Source: Komagataeibacter oboediens (lineage in GTDB: Bacteria > Pseudomonadota > Alphaproteobacteria > Acetobacterales > Acetobacteraceae). From it: DNA of 64,000 nucleotides. The position numbers were made by a program, and so were the translations under genes. Every line of letters begins with the position of its first letter. Position 1 is the first letter of the stretch. Under the pieces are notes generated by a model. That model searched no databases, was not told the origin of the DNA, and saw only the letters and a program-made list of their open reading frames with translations. Positions 1 through 12,872 of the stretch are shown here, one piece after another. The stretch covers positions 1 through 64,000 of the forward strand of contig NZ_NKTX01000004.1 of the NCBI RefSeq assembly GCF_003207815.1, read 5' to 3'.

Positions 1-265
1 CTCACCCAGTCCAGACCGCCAATCATCACCCCCTAAAGAGCAACAATCGCGCCGCCAGCATATCCCTTCCAGATACTCTCTCTATTCTCTTGTCAAAGAA
101 CCCGCCGAAGCGGCATCGCCGTCCGGTGAAGGGGCTTTTACGGATATTCCCCCACCCTGTCAACGCCGACCTGAAAATACAGAAAATGAACGGAAAACAG
201 CCACTAAACCCATAAACCGTTCACAAACCGCACCAAAAAAAGTGCATGAAAATGAAAAATATATG
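1..265. other. non-coding stretch at window start
   Basis: No gene is supported here. The segment precedes the clpB terminator and holds only short frames with no recognisable domain. It could be the 3' flank of a gene outside the window. I see no tRNA fold, no rRNA-like conserved string and no repeat unit of the family found elsewhere in this window. Confidence 0.5.
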
Positions 266-292
266 AAAAAAGGAGGGGCAAGCCCCTCCTTT
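266..292 (-). terminator. intrinsic terminator of clpB
   Basis: An 11-bp perfect stem (269-279 with 282-292, GGAGGGGC against GCCCCTCC at its core) closes on a two-base loop. It is followed in the minus-strand direction by a run of U from the A-tract at 266-271. It lies about 28 bases past the clpB stop. The flanking A and T runs mean it could also work on the plus strand. Confidence 0.85.
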
Positions 293-319
293 CCTCAAAG
301 CACGTGCCGATCGCCAGAA

Positions 320-2923
<2,604 letters not shown>

Positions 2924-3259
2924 CTATTCCCTCGTCCCTTTCAATCAGGCGACATAACAGGTTGTGCCTTTGCGCCGTCCCTCAACAGGCAACGGCATGG
3001 CGCTGGATTCCAGATGGGATCAACTGGATGTTATTACAAGATATCGGGTGTGGATTTCCTTCCCCTGTTTCCTGTCATACCGCACCGGGCAACCCGGATT
3101 TCCATAAAAGGTAGCTGATCATCGCCAGCGGGTCTGCAACCTTGATCCAGGTCAAGGGTGCCGTGTCTTATCAACGTAACGGCCATTCACCCAGACGGTG
3201 CGGCGGCATGAAACCGGCATGGTCCCCACCCGGTCCGGGCAGGGACGCAAACAGCTGGC
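2924..3259. other. intergenic region upstream of clpB
   Basis: 336 bases between the stop of the aldo/keto reductase and the clpB start, both on the minus strand. No coding frame with recognisable features. It should contain the clpB promoter and leader. The one structured signal is the palindrome at 3142-3155, entered separately. Confidence 0.6.
3142..3155. promoter_or_regulatory. FNR/CRP-like palindrome upstream of clpB
   Basis: TTGATCCAGGTCAA matches the FNR/Anr consensus TTGAT-N4-ATCAA at nine of ten defined positions, and it is embedded in the longer palindrome CCTTGA-N6-TCAAGG. It lies about 220 bases upstream of the clpB start, which is far for a typical class II site, so its target is uncertain. 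It is reported because a perfect FNR box occurs elsewhere in the window (31761-31774). Confidence 0.35.
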
Positions 3260-4324
3260 CTATTTGCCTTTTCTGGCAATAGCGGGACCAAGCAGCAGAA
3301 GGTCGGCCGCCGACAGACGGTCCGACGCGGTGCTGGCCTGATGCCAGAACGGGTAGATCAGCGGCGGCGCGCTGGCGTCATCCAGACGGCTGACTTCCTC
3401 TGCCGTCAGGGTCAGGTCCGCCGCCTTCAGGTTGTCGATCAGCTGCGCCTCGGTCCGCGCGCCGATCACGATGGATGTCACCGCCGGGCGCTGCGCCACC
3501 CATGCCAACGCCACCTGTGCTGCCGAGATACCGCGTGATTCGGCAATGCTGACCAGCACCTCCACCACGTCATACAGTTTCTCGATATCATAAACAGGAG
3601 GTTCGCCCCATTTCTCGATCTGTCGCGTGCCCTCCGGCTGGGGTTTGCCACGCCGGTATTTTCCCGACAGCAGCCCACCGGCCATGGGGCTCCATACCTG
3701 CACGCCAATGCCCTGATCCACCGCCACGGGCAGGAGTTCGTATTCCGCCTCGCGCGCCTGCAGGGAATAATAGATCTGCTGCGCTACCGGCGCGATCAGG
3801 CGGTTGCGTTCGGCCGTGCCCAGCGCCTTCATGATATGCCACGCCGAGAAGTTGGATACCCCCGCATACCGGATCTTGCCCGCGCGGGTCAGGGTATCAA
3901 GCGCCTCCAGCGTTTCATCCAGCGGCGTCTGCCCATCCCATTCATGCAGGTAATACAGGTCGATATGATCGCGGCCCAGCCGCTTCAGGCTGGCCTCGCA
4001 CGCGCTGACCAGATGATAGCGTGACAGGCCCGCGTCATTCGCGCCCGTGCCCATGCGGAAACGGGCCTTGGTAGTAACCATGATGTCGTCGCTGCGGCCC
4101 TTGAGGGCCGCGCCAAGGATTTCTTCCGACACGCCGGTGGAATAGATGTCAGCCGTGTCGAACATGTTGATCCCGGCATCAATGCACAGATCGATCTGGC
4201 GACGCGCACCGGAAAGGTCAGTGTCACCCGTCTTGGCAAAATCACCCTTGCCGCCAAAGGTCATGGTTCCCAGCGTAAAGGCGGAAATCCGCAGGCCCGA
4301 ACGGCCAAGCTGACGGTATTGCAT
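3260..4324 (-). CDS. aldo/keto reductase
   Basis: A 354-residue NADP(H)-type aldo/keto reductase of the YajO/AKR11-13 style (TIM barrel). The catalytic tetrad is visible: D56 and Y61 in FDTADIY, K86 in TTK, and H127 in YLHEWD. The C-terminal cofactor loop has the family's IVIGARTEAQL segment. It probably reduces aldehydes or ketones in the cytosol; the substrate cannot be told from sequence. The gene stands alone between clpB and a dispersed repeat. Confidence 0.9.
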   Translation of the reverse strand: MQYRQLGRSGLRISAFTLGTMTFGGKGDFAKTGDTDLSGARRQIDLCIDAGINMFDTADIYSTGVSEEILGAALKGRSDDIMVTTKARFRMGTGANDAGLSRYHLVSACEASLKRLGRDHIDLYYLHEWDGQTPLDETLEALDTLTRAGKIRYAGVSNFSAWHIMKALGTAERNRLIAPVAQQIYYSLQAREAEYELLPVAVDQGIGVQVWSPMAGGLLSGKYRRGKPQPEGTRQIEKWGEPPVYDIEKLYDVVEVLVSIAESRGISAAQVALAWVAQRPAVTSIVIGARTEAQLIDNLKAADLTLTAEEVSRLDDASAPPLIYPFWHQASTASDRLSAADLLLLGPAIARKGK

Positions 4325-4391
4325 GTCTGTTCAATCCTTCTGCGTGAAGATATCCTGAGACTGTCTGAAAAGCCTGCCTGCAAACCAGAAA

Positions 4392-4476
4392 GACGTTTCG
4401 GGTGAAGTTTTTTCCAAAAAGCTTCACGGAATACCGCCTTTCTAAAAAAGGCAGCTCCCAAAAACCATCTGTTTTC
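4392..4476 (+). repeat. dispersed double-hairpin repeat, copy A
   Basis: One of seven related intergenic elements in this window. It has a first hairpin GTGAAG-TTTTTT-CC-AAAAA-GCTTCAC (4402-4427), then a second hairpin CCGCCTTT...AAAGGC (about 4435-4452), then the shared tail CTCCCAAAAACC. It lies between two minus-strand genes. Confidence 0.75.
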
Positions 4477-4528
4477 AAACAGTCTCCCAACAACTGGCGC
4501 ATGGCACAACAACACGCGCCGCGGGTAT

Positions 4529-5221
4529 TCAGGCGGTATAGGTCACGTTCAGTTCCCCCACCCTGGCGCAGGTCGCATGCAGCACGTCCCCGCGCCGGAC
4601 CGGCCCCACGCCCGAAGGCGTGCCGGTCATGATCAGGTCACCAGGCGCAAGCGCCACAAAACGGCTGAGGCAGGAAATGATCTCGGCCACGGACCAGATC
4701 ATTTCCACCAGATCGCCCTTCTGCCGGGATTCGCCATTCACGCTCAACGTAATGGCGCCGCCTTCGGGGTGACCGCAAACCGATACGGGAACAATGGATG
4801 AAATGGGACAGGACTGGTCAAACCCCTTGGCCAGTGACCATGGGCGCCCCGCCTTCTTGGCGGCTGCCTGCAGGTCACGCCGGGTCATGTCCAGGCCCAC
4901 GGCATAACCGTACACATGCGACAGCGCCTTTTCCACCGGGATGTCCTCTCCCTCGCGCCCGATCGCGGCCACCATTTCCACTTCATGGTGCAGGTCGGAC
5001 GTACTGACGGGAAATGTCAGCAGGCCACCACCCGGCACCACCGCGTCACCCGGTTTGGAAAAGAAGAAAGGTTCGGACCGTTCGGGATTGCTGCCCATTT
5101 CGCGTGCGTGGGCAGCGTAATTCTGCCCCACACACCATATCCGCCGGACGGGAAAGACACCCGCACTCCCCTCCACTGGCACAATGGGAAGGGTGTAGGG
5201 GGGAATCACGTAATCCGTCAC
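4529..5221 (-). CDS. fumarylacetoacetate hydrolase-family protein
   Basis: A 230-residue single-domain FAH-fold enzyme, cytosolic, likely a hydrolase, isomerase or decarboxylase of acylpyruvate-like keto acids. It has the family start [14 protein letters not shown], the [11 protein letters not shown] segment, the metal-site acidic residues in DLHHEVEM, and the C-terminal [12 protein letters not shown] motif. I chose a GTG start at 5221: AGGAG stands nine bases upstream and the protein then begins [12 protein letters not shown]. An ATG at 5257 would add 12 unconserved-looking residues. It resembles maleylpyruvate isomerase/fumarylpyruvate hydrolase homologues, but the substrate is not assignable. 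Confidence 0.88.
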   Translation of the reverse strand: MTDYVIPPYTLPIVPVEGSAGVFPVRRIWCVGQNYAAHAREMGSNPERSEPFFFSKPGDAVVPGGGLLTFPVSTSDLHHEVEMVAAIGREGEDIPVEKALSHVYGYAVGLDMTRRDLQAAAKKAGRPWSLAKGFDQSCPISSIVPVSVCGHPEGGAITLSVNGESRQKGDLVEMIWSVAEIISCLSRFVALAPGDLIMTGTPSGVGPVRRGDVLHATCARVGELNVTYTA

Positions 5222-5317
5222 GGTACGGTGCTCCTGCTGTTCGTATCCGGCGCGCATGGTGACACCGGGGCAAGGGACATGTCACGGCAAATGCAGGCAA
5301 CGACCGGAAAAGCCGAC

Positions 5318-5354
5318 ATAAAAAAAACGCCAGCCGGGTAATCCCGGCTGGCGT
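5318..5354 (-). terminator. intrinsic terminator of the ilv operon
   Basis: A 12-bp perfect stem (5327-5338 with 5343-5354, ACGCCAGCCGGG against CCCGGCTGGCGT) with a four-base TAAT loop. In the minus direction the A-tract at 5320-5327 gives the U run. It sits about 45 bases past the ilvC stop. Confidence 0.92.
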
Positions 5355-5399
5355 CTGGAAACAGGGAATGGCATGCCACCCCCGATCCCGGTCGTGAAA

Positions 5400-6452
<1,053 letters not shown>

Positions 6453-6471
6453 TCAGGTAAAAACGCGACCC

Positions 6472-6987
6472 TTACAGGATTGCCGCGCCACGGGCGATGG
6501 CGGCGACACCCGTGCGCGACACCTCGGCCAGGCCAAGGGGACGCATGAGGTCGATAAAGGCATCGAGCTTGTCGGTCGCACCCGTCAGTTCAAAGACGAA
6601 CGAAGTGGCCGAGGCATCAACGGGATGGGCGCGGAAAGCCTGTGCAATGCGCAGGGCATCGGCACGGCGTTCGCCACTGGCGATCACCTTGACCAGCGCC
6701 ATTTCACGCGCGACGTGGGGGTCCGCCGCCGTCATGACCGATACCCGGTACACCGGCACCAGGCGTTCCACCTGCGCGCGGATCTGTTCCAGCACGCGCT
6801 GGGTCGCGGTCGTGACGATATTGATGCGCGACTGGCGGCGGGTTTCATCAACCGCGGCCACGGTCAGGCTTTCGATATTGTACCCACGACCGGAAAACAG
6901 GCCGATGACACGCGCCAGCGCGCCACTTTCGTTTTCGACCTGAATGGAAATGACCGCGGAGACCGGGCTCTCCTGCTGCGTGGTCAT
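6472..6987 (-). CDS. ilvN: acetolactate synthase small (regulatory) subunit
   Basis: A 171-residue regulatory subunit of acetohydroxyacid synthase (IlvH/IlvN type). The N-terminal ACT domain (about residues 8-80, VISIQVENESGALARVIGLF) binds the feedback inhibitor valine. A C-terminal ALS_ss_C domain ends in RTGVAAIARG. I start at MTTQQESPVSAV, where AGGAAA stands eight bases upstream; an in-frame ATG 45 bases earlier lacks support. It lies between ilvB and ilvC on the same strand. Confidence 0.94.
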   Translation of the reverse strand: MTTQQESPVSAVISIQVENESGALARVIGLFSGRGYNIESLTVAAVDETRRQSRINIVTTATQRVLEQIRAQVERLVPVYRVSVMTAADPHVAREMALVKVIASGERRADALRIAQAFRAHPVDASATSFVFELTGATDKLDAFIDLMRPLGLAEVSRTGVAAIARGAAIL

Positions 6988-7092
6988 GATGGTGTTTCCT
7001 GACTGCTGAAGACGCCGGCACGCAGGCTGCATACCGGCAGGAAGGACGGAAAGGCACCCGGCGGCGGGAACGCCACCGGGGCGGACGGACGA

Positions 7093-8913
7093 TCAGACCA
7101 GCATGCGGCCTTCTGCGCTGATCTCGTCGTCCTGATCGGGGCCCAGCAGCATCTGGTTATGCGCCGCCCCCGACGGGATCATGGGGTAGCAGTTTTCATC
7201 CTGCGCCACGCAGATATCCGCCACGACCGGACCCGGATGGGCCAGCATGTCGGCAATCACGCCATCCAGTTCGCCCACGCATGTCGCCCGCAGGCCGCGT
7301 CCGTGGAAACTTTCCGCAAGCTTCACGAAATCGGGCAGCGCCGCGCTATAGCTTTCGGAATAGCGCGAATCATGCAGCAGTTCCTGCCACTGCCGCACCA
7401 TGCCCATGTACTGGTTGTTCAGGATGAACACCTTAACCGGCAGGCGGTACTGCGCGATGGTGGACAGTTCCTGAATGTTCATGAGCGTCGACGCTTCCCC
7501 CGCGATGTCGATCACCAGCGCATCGGGGTGCGCCACCTGCGCGCCAACGGCGGCCGGCAGGCCATAACCCATGGTGCCAAGCCCGCCCGAGGTCAGCCAG
7601 CGATTGGGCTTGCTGAAGCCGAAATGCTGGGCCGCCCACATCTGGTGCTGCCCCACCTCGGTCGAGACATAGGTATCACGCCCCGTGGCGGTCGCCAGTT
7701 CATGCAGGCGACGGATGGCGTATTGCGGGCGGATGATCGCGTCAGGCGCCATGTCCTGCGAAAAGCCGAGGCTGTCGATCTTCCGCCACTCACTGATCTG
7801 GTGCCACCACTGCGCGACATCGATCGGCTGGCGGGTATTGGCGGGGGTGCAGTCCCATTCCTCCAGCATCATCTCGATCACACGTCGCGCATCCCCCACG
7901 ATGCCGACATCGACCGGCACGATCTTGTTGATCTGGCTGGGGTCGATATCCGCATGGATCTTGAATGACCCGGGGGAAAACGCATCCAGCCGCCCGGTCA
8001 CCCGGTCGTCAAAGCGCGACCCCAGCGCGATCAGCACGTCACAGCCATGGGTGGCCATGTTGGCTTCGTACGTACCATGCATGCCCAGCATGCCCAGGAA
8101 GCGGCGATCGCCCGCAGGCATCGCCCCCAGCCCCATAAGCGTGGACGTGCATGGAAAGCCCGTCTTTTCCACCAGCCGGCGCAGTGCCGTGGAGGCTTCA
8201 GGCCCGGCATTGATGATGCCGCCACCGGTATAGAACAGCGGGCGGCGCGCGCCCTTCATGGCAGCCACGGCGCGGGCGATCACGTCGCGTCCCGGCTCGG
8301 TCTGCGGGTGATAGGACGGATGCGGCACGCGCGGCGCGTCACTGTAGGAGGCGGGGCCGACCATCAGATTCTTGGGCAGGTCAACCAGCACCGGGCCGGG
8401 ACGGCCGCTGCGCGCGATATGAAAGGCCTCATGCACGCACGGGGCCACGTCCTCGGGCCGACGGACAAGATAATTGTACTTCGTGGCCGGACGGGTGATG
8501 CCGGTGGTGTCGGCTTCCTGGAATGCGTCGGTCCCGATCAGCGGCACGCCCACCTGACCGGAGAAACACACAACCGGGATCGAATCCAGCATGGCGTCCA
8601 GCAGGCCGGTCACGGTGTTGGTGGCACCGGGGCCACTGGTGACAAGCACCACGCCCACCCTGCCGGTGGACCGGGCATAGGCTTCGGCTGCGTGAACGGC
8701 GGCCTGTTCATGGCGGACCAGCACGTGGCGAATCGCGTTCTGGCGGAACAGCGCATCATAAATGGGCAGGACCGCGCCACCGGGGTAGCCGAAAATAACC
8801 TCGACCCCCTGTTCGACCAATACGCGCAGAAGCACTTCCGCACCGCTGAGGACGGTCGTATCCGTGCCGGCGGCGTGAGGCTTCAGGTCTGTCTGGTGCG
8901 ATGCTGCGTTCAT
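7093..8913 (-). CDS. ilvB: acetolactate synthase large (catalytic) subunit
   Basis: A 606-residue ThDP enzyme that condenses pyruvate to acetolactate (or with 2-oxobutyrate), the first common step of branched-chain amino acid synthesis. Three domains are recognisable: the N-terminal pyrimidine-binding domain with the catalytic Glu in RHEQAAVHAAEAYAR, a central FAD-binding domain, and the C-terminal pyrophosphate-binding domain. In the last, the metal motif reads GEAS...NNQYMGMV where GDG/GDAS is the textbook form. The start is preceded by AAGGAGCAGGAAC. A promoter candidate lies at 8983-9011. It should pair with the IlvN product. Confidence 0.96.
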   Translation of the reverse strand: MNAASHQTDLKPHAAGTDTTVLSGAEVLLRVLVEQGVEVIFGYPGGAVLPIYDALFRQNAIRHVLVRHEQAAVHAAEAYARSTGRVGVVLVTSGPGATNTVTGLLDAMLDSIPVVCFSGQVGVPLIGTDAFQEADTTGITRPATKYNYLVRRPEDVAPCVHEAFHIARSGRPGPVLVDLPKNLMVGPASYSDAPRVPHPSYHPQTEPGRDVIARAVAAMKGARRPLFYTGGGIINAGPEASTALRRLVEKTGFPCTSTLMGLGAMPAGDRRFLGMLGMHGTYEANMATHGCDVLIALGSRFDDRVTGRLDAFSPGSFKIHADIDPSQINKIVPVDVGIVGDARRVIEMMLEEWDCTPANTRQPIDVAQWWHQISEWRKIDSLGFSQDMAPDAIIRPQYAIRRLHELATATGRDTYVSTEVGQHQMWAAQHFGFSKPNRWLTSGGLGTMGYGLPAAVGAQVAHPDALVIDIAGEASTLMNIQELSTIAQYRLPVKVFILNNQYMGMVRQWQELLHDSRYSESYSAALPDFVKLAESFHGRGLRATCVGELDGVIADMLAHPGPVVADICVAQDENCYPMIPSGAAHNQMLLGPDQDDEISAEGRMLV

Positions 8914-8982
8914 GTTCCTGCTCCTTCGCCCGAAGCCGCCGGGACAATCCGGCCAGCCGCATGAGGCGAAATCCCGGGGCCG

Positions 8983-9011
8983 GGTTTACGGAAAGCCTTG
9001 GCCCGCGTCAA
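8983..9011 (-). promoter_or_regulatory. candidate promoter of the ilv operon
   Basis: Read on the minus strand, TTGACG, 17 bases, then TAAACC, giving a predicted start of transcription near 8976 and a leader of about 60 bases to ilvB. It overlaps the last codons of miaA. The upstream 100 bases are unusually AT-rich for this genome, as an UP element would be. Confidence 0.45.
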
Positions 9012-9990
9012 TGCGCTTAATAACAAAAGAAATGATTTTATTACTCGATCTTTCCATTTGTTGCGCGACATCGCATTTTTCAAACCGTTTTTCATATAAA
9101 AATGTGTCCACCTCCGCCGCCAGCGCGTGATGGGCAAACCATGTCGCCTGCCGTTTCGTATACTGCCCGGTCAGACGGATCGCCTGCGCCGCGGCTGCCG
9201 CCATGTCCATGTCACCCCGCAGCACGGCAGCCAGTTCCAGCACGCCGTGCGCGCGCATGGCCGGCAGGGTGGGGGGCAGGTCCTGCGCCAGCAGGCGGGC
9301 GACCTCCGCCACGGCGCCATGGTCCAGCATGGCATGGAACCTGCGGGCGATGGCGGCCCGCAGCGCATCGCGTGGCGGATGCAGGCGTATGGCGACAAAA
9401 TGCGCACCAAGCGGCGGCAGCACGGCTTCACGCCGCCACCAGACCAGCCCATGGCCGGTGGCCTCACGCACTTCCCATGCGCGCGCGATGCGCTGCCCGT
9501 CGGTCGGGCGCAGGGTGGCGGCGGTTTCGGGATCACGCTGGCGCAGCATGTCATGCACGGCCTCTGGCCCAAGGCGATCGACCATGTCGCGCGCCTGTGC
9601 GCGGATCGCGTCAGGCGGCTGGGGAATATCGGCCAGCCCGTCGGTCAGCGCGCGGAAATACATGCCCGTGCCACCACAGAAGACCGGCACCCTGCCCGCG
9701 TCCCATGCGTCATGGGCCGCAGCAATGGCCTGCGTACGCCACCATGCGACACTGCCGGGCTCGGCCGCGGGCAACACGCCGTACAGCGCATGGGGCACGC
9801 AGGCTTCCTCGGTGGCGTCGGGGCGGGCCGTCAGGATACGCAGGTCGCGATAGACCTGCATCGAATCGGTATTGATGATGGTGCCATTCACCTGCCGCGC
9901 AAGCGCCAGCGCAAGTGCGGACTTGCCCGAACAGGTCGGACCCGCCACGATCACCGCCACGCGCGCCCGCCCGGACGGGGGGCGTGTCAT
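8986..9990 (-). CDS. miaA: tRNA dimethylallyltransferase MiaA
   Basis: A 334-residue enzyme that transfers dimethylallyl from DMAPP to A37 of tRNAs reading UNN codons. The P-loop GPTCSGKS is at residues 17-24, followed by the DSMQVYRDL substrate motif and the GGTGMYFRAL segment. The start is set by the MiaA domain; the open frame runs further upstream but there it is antisense to serB. The last ~45 residues, after the family's usual end near KRQATWFAHH, are encoded by AT-rich DNA and are not typical MiaA sequence. Divergent from serB with 30 bases between starts. Confidence 0.93.
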   Translation of the reverse strand: MTRPPSGRARVAVIVAGPTCSGKSALALALARQVNGTIINTDSMQVYRDLRILTARPDATEEACVPHALYGVLPAAEPGSVAWWRTQAIAAAHDAWDAGRVPVFCGGTGMYFRALTDGLADIPQPPDAIRAQARDMVDRLGPEAVHDMLRQRDPETAATLRPTDGQRIARAWEVREATGHGLVWWRREAVLPPLGAHFVAIRLHPPRDALRAAIARRFHAMLDHGAVAEVARLLAQDLPPTLPAMRAHGVLELAAVLRGDMDMAAAAAQAIRLTGQYTKRQATWFAHHALAAEVDTFLYEKRFEKCDVAQQMERSSNKIISFVIKRIDAGQGFP

Positions 9991-10020
9991 TGTCTCACAC
10001 CTGTCATATACCCGGACCCC

Positions 10021-10929
10021 ATGGCTGATTCCTCTTCCTTCTCCCATACCCTTGTACTGGTGGCCAACCGTGGCGCCACATCCCTCACGCAGGTTGACAT
10101 CCATGCCGCGCGTGATCTGGTGCGCGGTGATGTTCCCGTCACCCTGTCGGAAGGGGAAGCGGTCGAAATCGCCTGCAATGCCCCCGCGACATGGGTGCAG
10201 CCAGACATCGGGGCCGTGCGGGCCGTGTTTGCCGGACGCGGGCTGGACGTGCTGGTAACGCCACGTGACAACCGCCGCAAGCGCCTGCTGGTGGCCGACA
10301 TGGACAGTACCATCGTCAGCTGCGAAACGCTGGATGACATCGCAGCCCATGCGGGGATCGGGGAAAAGATTGCCGACATCACACGGCGGTCCATGAACGG
10401 GGAAATCGAATTCGAATCTGCATTGCGCGAACGTGTCGCCCTGCTGCGCGGCCTGTCCGTCAGCCTGCTGGAACGTGCGTGGCAGGACGTGAAACTCAAT
10501 CCCGGCGCGGTAGAACTGGTGCGCACCATGCGGGCGCATGGCGCGCGCACGGCGCTGGTGTCGGGCGGGTTCACGTTCTTCACCAGCAGGGTGGCGGCGC
10601 TGTGCGGTTTTGATGAAAACCATGCCAACACCCTGCTGGATACGGATGGCCAGCTGACGGGCACGGTGGGGCAGCCCATCCTCGGGCCGGACGCCAAGCT
10701 TGCGCACCTGCGCCGTCTGGTGGCGGAAGGTGGCATGGACATGCGTGATGCCATGGCGACGGGCGATGGCGCGAACGATCTTGCCATGCTGCGCGTGGCC
10801 GGTGCGGGCATCGCCTTCCATGCCAAGCCCGCCGTGCGGCGCGAAATCACCAGTCAGGTTAATGAAACCACCCTGCGCACCCTGCTGTTCGCGCAAGGAT
10901 ACCGGGCGGACGAATTCGTCACGGCGTAG
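10021..10929 (+). CDS. serB: phosphoserine phosphatase SerB
   Basis: A 302-residue HAD-superfamily phosphatase catalysing the last step of serine synthesis. The nucleophile motif DMDSTIVSCETLD places D93 and D95 at the active site. The later HAD motifs are present: SGGFTFFTSR and GDGANDLAM. About 80 residues precede the HAD domain, as in other alphaproteobacterial SerB proteins. The 3' end overlaps the convergent CDF transporter gene by 11 bases. Confidence 0.95.
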   Translation: MADSSSFSHTLVLVANRGATSLTQVDIHAARDLVRGDVPVTLSEGEAVEIACNAPATWVQPDIGAVRAVFAGRGLDVLVTPRDNRRKRLLVADMDSTIVSCETLDDIAAHAGIGEKIADITRRSMNGEIEFESALRERVALLRGLSVSLLERAWQDVKLNPGAVELVRTMRAHGARTALVSGGFTFFTSRVAALCGFDENHANTLLDTDGQLTGTVGQPILGPDAKLAHLRRLVAEGGMDMRDAMATGDGANDLAMLRVAGAGIAFHAKPAVRREITSQVNETTLRTLLFAQGYRADEFVTA

Positions 10930-11878
10930 GCATGCTGCCGCTGTCGGCCGTGCCCGGGGGCTGGGTGCGGCTGTCCTGTGCCTCGATAAAGACACGTGTC
11001 ACTTCGGGATAGGCCTGCTTGATCTGGCGTTCCAGCGCGCTGACCACGACTTCCACCTGTCCCGCCGTCATATCGTTGCGGAAATCGAGGCTGATCACCA
11101 CCAGCACGTCACGCGGGCCGAAATGCAGGGAACGGATTTCATTCAGCCGTTCCACCCCGCTGGCCGCCAGCGCCATACGCCGTAATGCCGCCAGCACCTC
11201 CGGCGCCACCCCTTCACCCGTCAGCAGGGACTGGGATTCACGCGCAAGAAAGGTGGCCGTCACCGCAAGGATGCATGCGATGATGATGGAGGCCACGCCA
11301 TCGAGCACCGGCATGTCCAGCCATTCGGCAAGAATATTGCCCAGCAGCGCCACGCCAAGGCCGCTGAGTGCCGCCGTATCCTCGAACAGGACGGTAAAGA
11401 CGGTAGGGTCCTTGCTCATCTGCACGGCCTCGACCCAGCCACGGCGGCCCTTGCCTTCCTTGCGGAACGCCCGCAGCGCCATCAGCCAGACCGAGCCTTC
11501 AAACACGATACTGGCCATCAGCACGACGTAATTGACCAGAACGTGCGCCACGGGCTGCGGATGGATGATGTGGATGATCCCTTCATACAGGGATACGCCC
11601 GCCCCCAGACCGAAAATCAGCAGCGCCACCACAAAGGTCCAGAAATACAGTTCCAGCCCGAAACCGAACGGATGCATGGCAGTGGCGGGACGCGTCGCGC
11701 GGCGCATGCCAACCAGCAGCAGCCCCTGATTGCCGGTATCGATCAGGGAATGGATGGCCTCGCTCAGCATGGAGGCGCTGCCGGTCATGAAGGCTGCGGC
11801 AAACTTGGTTGCCGCCACCAGCAGGTTGCCGCCAAGGGCCGCGAAGATGACAGTTCGGGAAGATGAGGAATGCGCCAT
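10919..11878 (-). CDS. cation diffusion facilitator family metal exporter
   Basis: A 319-residue inner-membrane protein of the CDF family, which exports Zn2+, Fe2+, Mn2+ or related ions against protons. It has about six hydrophobic segments. The early membrane segment contains SEAIHSLIDTGNQG, the position of the TM2 metal site. A charged cytoplasmic C-terminal domain (from about 210) resembles the dimerising metal-sensing domain. The TM2 site reads H-x3-D, the form often associated with zinc, but the ion cannot be assigned firmly. Convergent with serB. Confidence 0.9.
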   Translation of the reverse strand: MAHSSSSRTVIFAALGGNLLVAATKFAAAFMTGSASMLSEAIHSLIDTGNQGLLLVGMRRATRPATAMHPFGFGLELYFWTFVVALLIFGLGAGVSLYEGIIHIIHPQPVAHVLVNYVVLMASIVFEGSVWLMALRAFRKEGKGRRGWVEAVQMSKDPTVFTVLFEDTAALSGLGVALLGNILAEWLDMPVLDGVASIIIACILAVTATFLARESQSLLTGEGVAPEVLAALRRMALAASGVERLNEIRSLHFGPRDVLVVISLDFRNDMTAGQVEVVVSALERQIKQAYPEVTRVFIEAQDSRTQPPGTADSGSMPTP

Positions 11879-12020
11879 TGATTTTTCAATATGAAGTCCG
11901 GCTGCATCCTATCGTGCCGCCACGGCTTTTAACAGGGCGCACGATCCGGCCATACCGGTTGCGGCTGCAGGCCTGCCTGTCCTATGGTCGGGGCGCAATG
12001 CCCACGGAGTACCTGTCCTG

Positions 12021-12872
12021 ATGCGCACCACTGTCATCCAGATGGCGCCCGGCGCATCCGCGCCCGAAAATATCAAGCATGCCCGCGCCCTGATCACCGC
12101 CGCCATCAGCGCGGACAAGCCCGACCTCGTCATGCTGCCCGAAATGTGGAGCTGCCTTGGCGGAACACGGGACATGAAGTTCGCGGCGGCCGAAACCCTG
12201 CCCGCCCCCGATGGCGCGGGGGAAGCGGGGCCACTGTACCGGTTCCTGTCGGATATCGCACGCGATCATGGCGTGATCGTCCATGGTGGGTCCATAGGGG
12301 AACGACATGGCGACAGGCTGTTCAATACCTCCCTGCTGTTTGACGCAAAGGGGCGCGAGCGCGCGCGCTATCGCAAGATCCACCTGTTTGACGTCACCAC
12401 CCCCGGTGGCGAAGGGTACCGTGAAAGCGATACGTACGAACCCGGTGCCGATATCGTGACCGCCCCGCTTTCGCCGGACCTGACGGCGGGGCTGGCCATC
12501 TGCTACGATATCCGCTTCCCCGCCCTGTTCCATGCACTGCGGGCGCGAGGGGCGAACGTACTGCTGGTGCCTGCCGCCTTTACGGTGGAAACGGGGCTGG
12601 CCCATTGGGAAACGCTGCTGCGCGCGCGCGCGATCGAAACGCAGTGCTGGATGGTCGCCTGCGGCACCACCGGCACCCATACAGATGAAAACAGCCAGAA
12701 GCGCCGCACGTACGGCCATTCCATGATCATCGACCCGTGGGGCACCGTCGTAGCCCAGGTTTCGGACGGCCCGGGGTGGAGCACGGCGCGCCTTGACCAC
12801 ACGGTAACCGACAGCATCCGTGAACGCATGCCGGTCATGGCGCATCACCGCCTGTCCATCCATACCCCATGA
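12021..12872 (+). CDS. nitrilase-superfamily amidohydrolase
   Basis: A 283-residue carbon-nitrogen hydrolase with the catalytic Glu-Lys-Cys triad: E41 in LPEMWS, K119 in YRKIHLFD and C161 in AICYDIRFP. The sequence is close to the Nit1/Nit2 (omega-amidase, deaminated-glutathione amidase) branch, which repairs deaminated glutathione or hydrolyses alpha-ketoglutaramate. That subfamily call is inference from the C-terminal layout. The stop overlaps the NAD kinase start in ATGA, so the two are translationally coupled. Confidence 0.9.
   Translation: MRTTVIQMAPGASAPENIKHARALITAAISADKPDLVMLPEMWSCLGGTRDMKFAAAETLPAPDGAGEAGPLYRFLSDIARDHGVIVHGGSIGERHGDRLFNTSLLFDAKGRERARYRKIHLFDVTTPGGEGYRESDTYEPGADIVTAPLSPDLTAGLAICYDIRFPALFHALRARGANVLLVPAAFTVETGLAHWETLLRARAIETQCWMVACGTTGTHTDENSQKRRTYGHSMIIDPWGTVVAQVSDGPGWSTARLDHTVTDSIRERMPVMAHHRLSIHTP

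Noticed and set aside
1-240. Possible rRNA or tRNA 3' flank
   Set aside because: No conserved rRNA string or cloverleaf could be found.
9991-10995. Upstream extension of the miaA frame
   Set aside because: It runs antisense through serB; the MiaA domain and P-loop begin at 9990.
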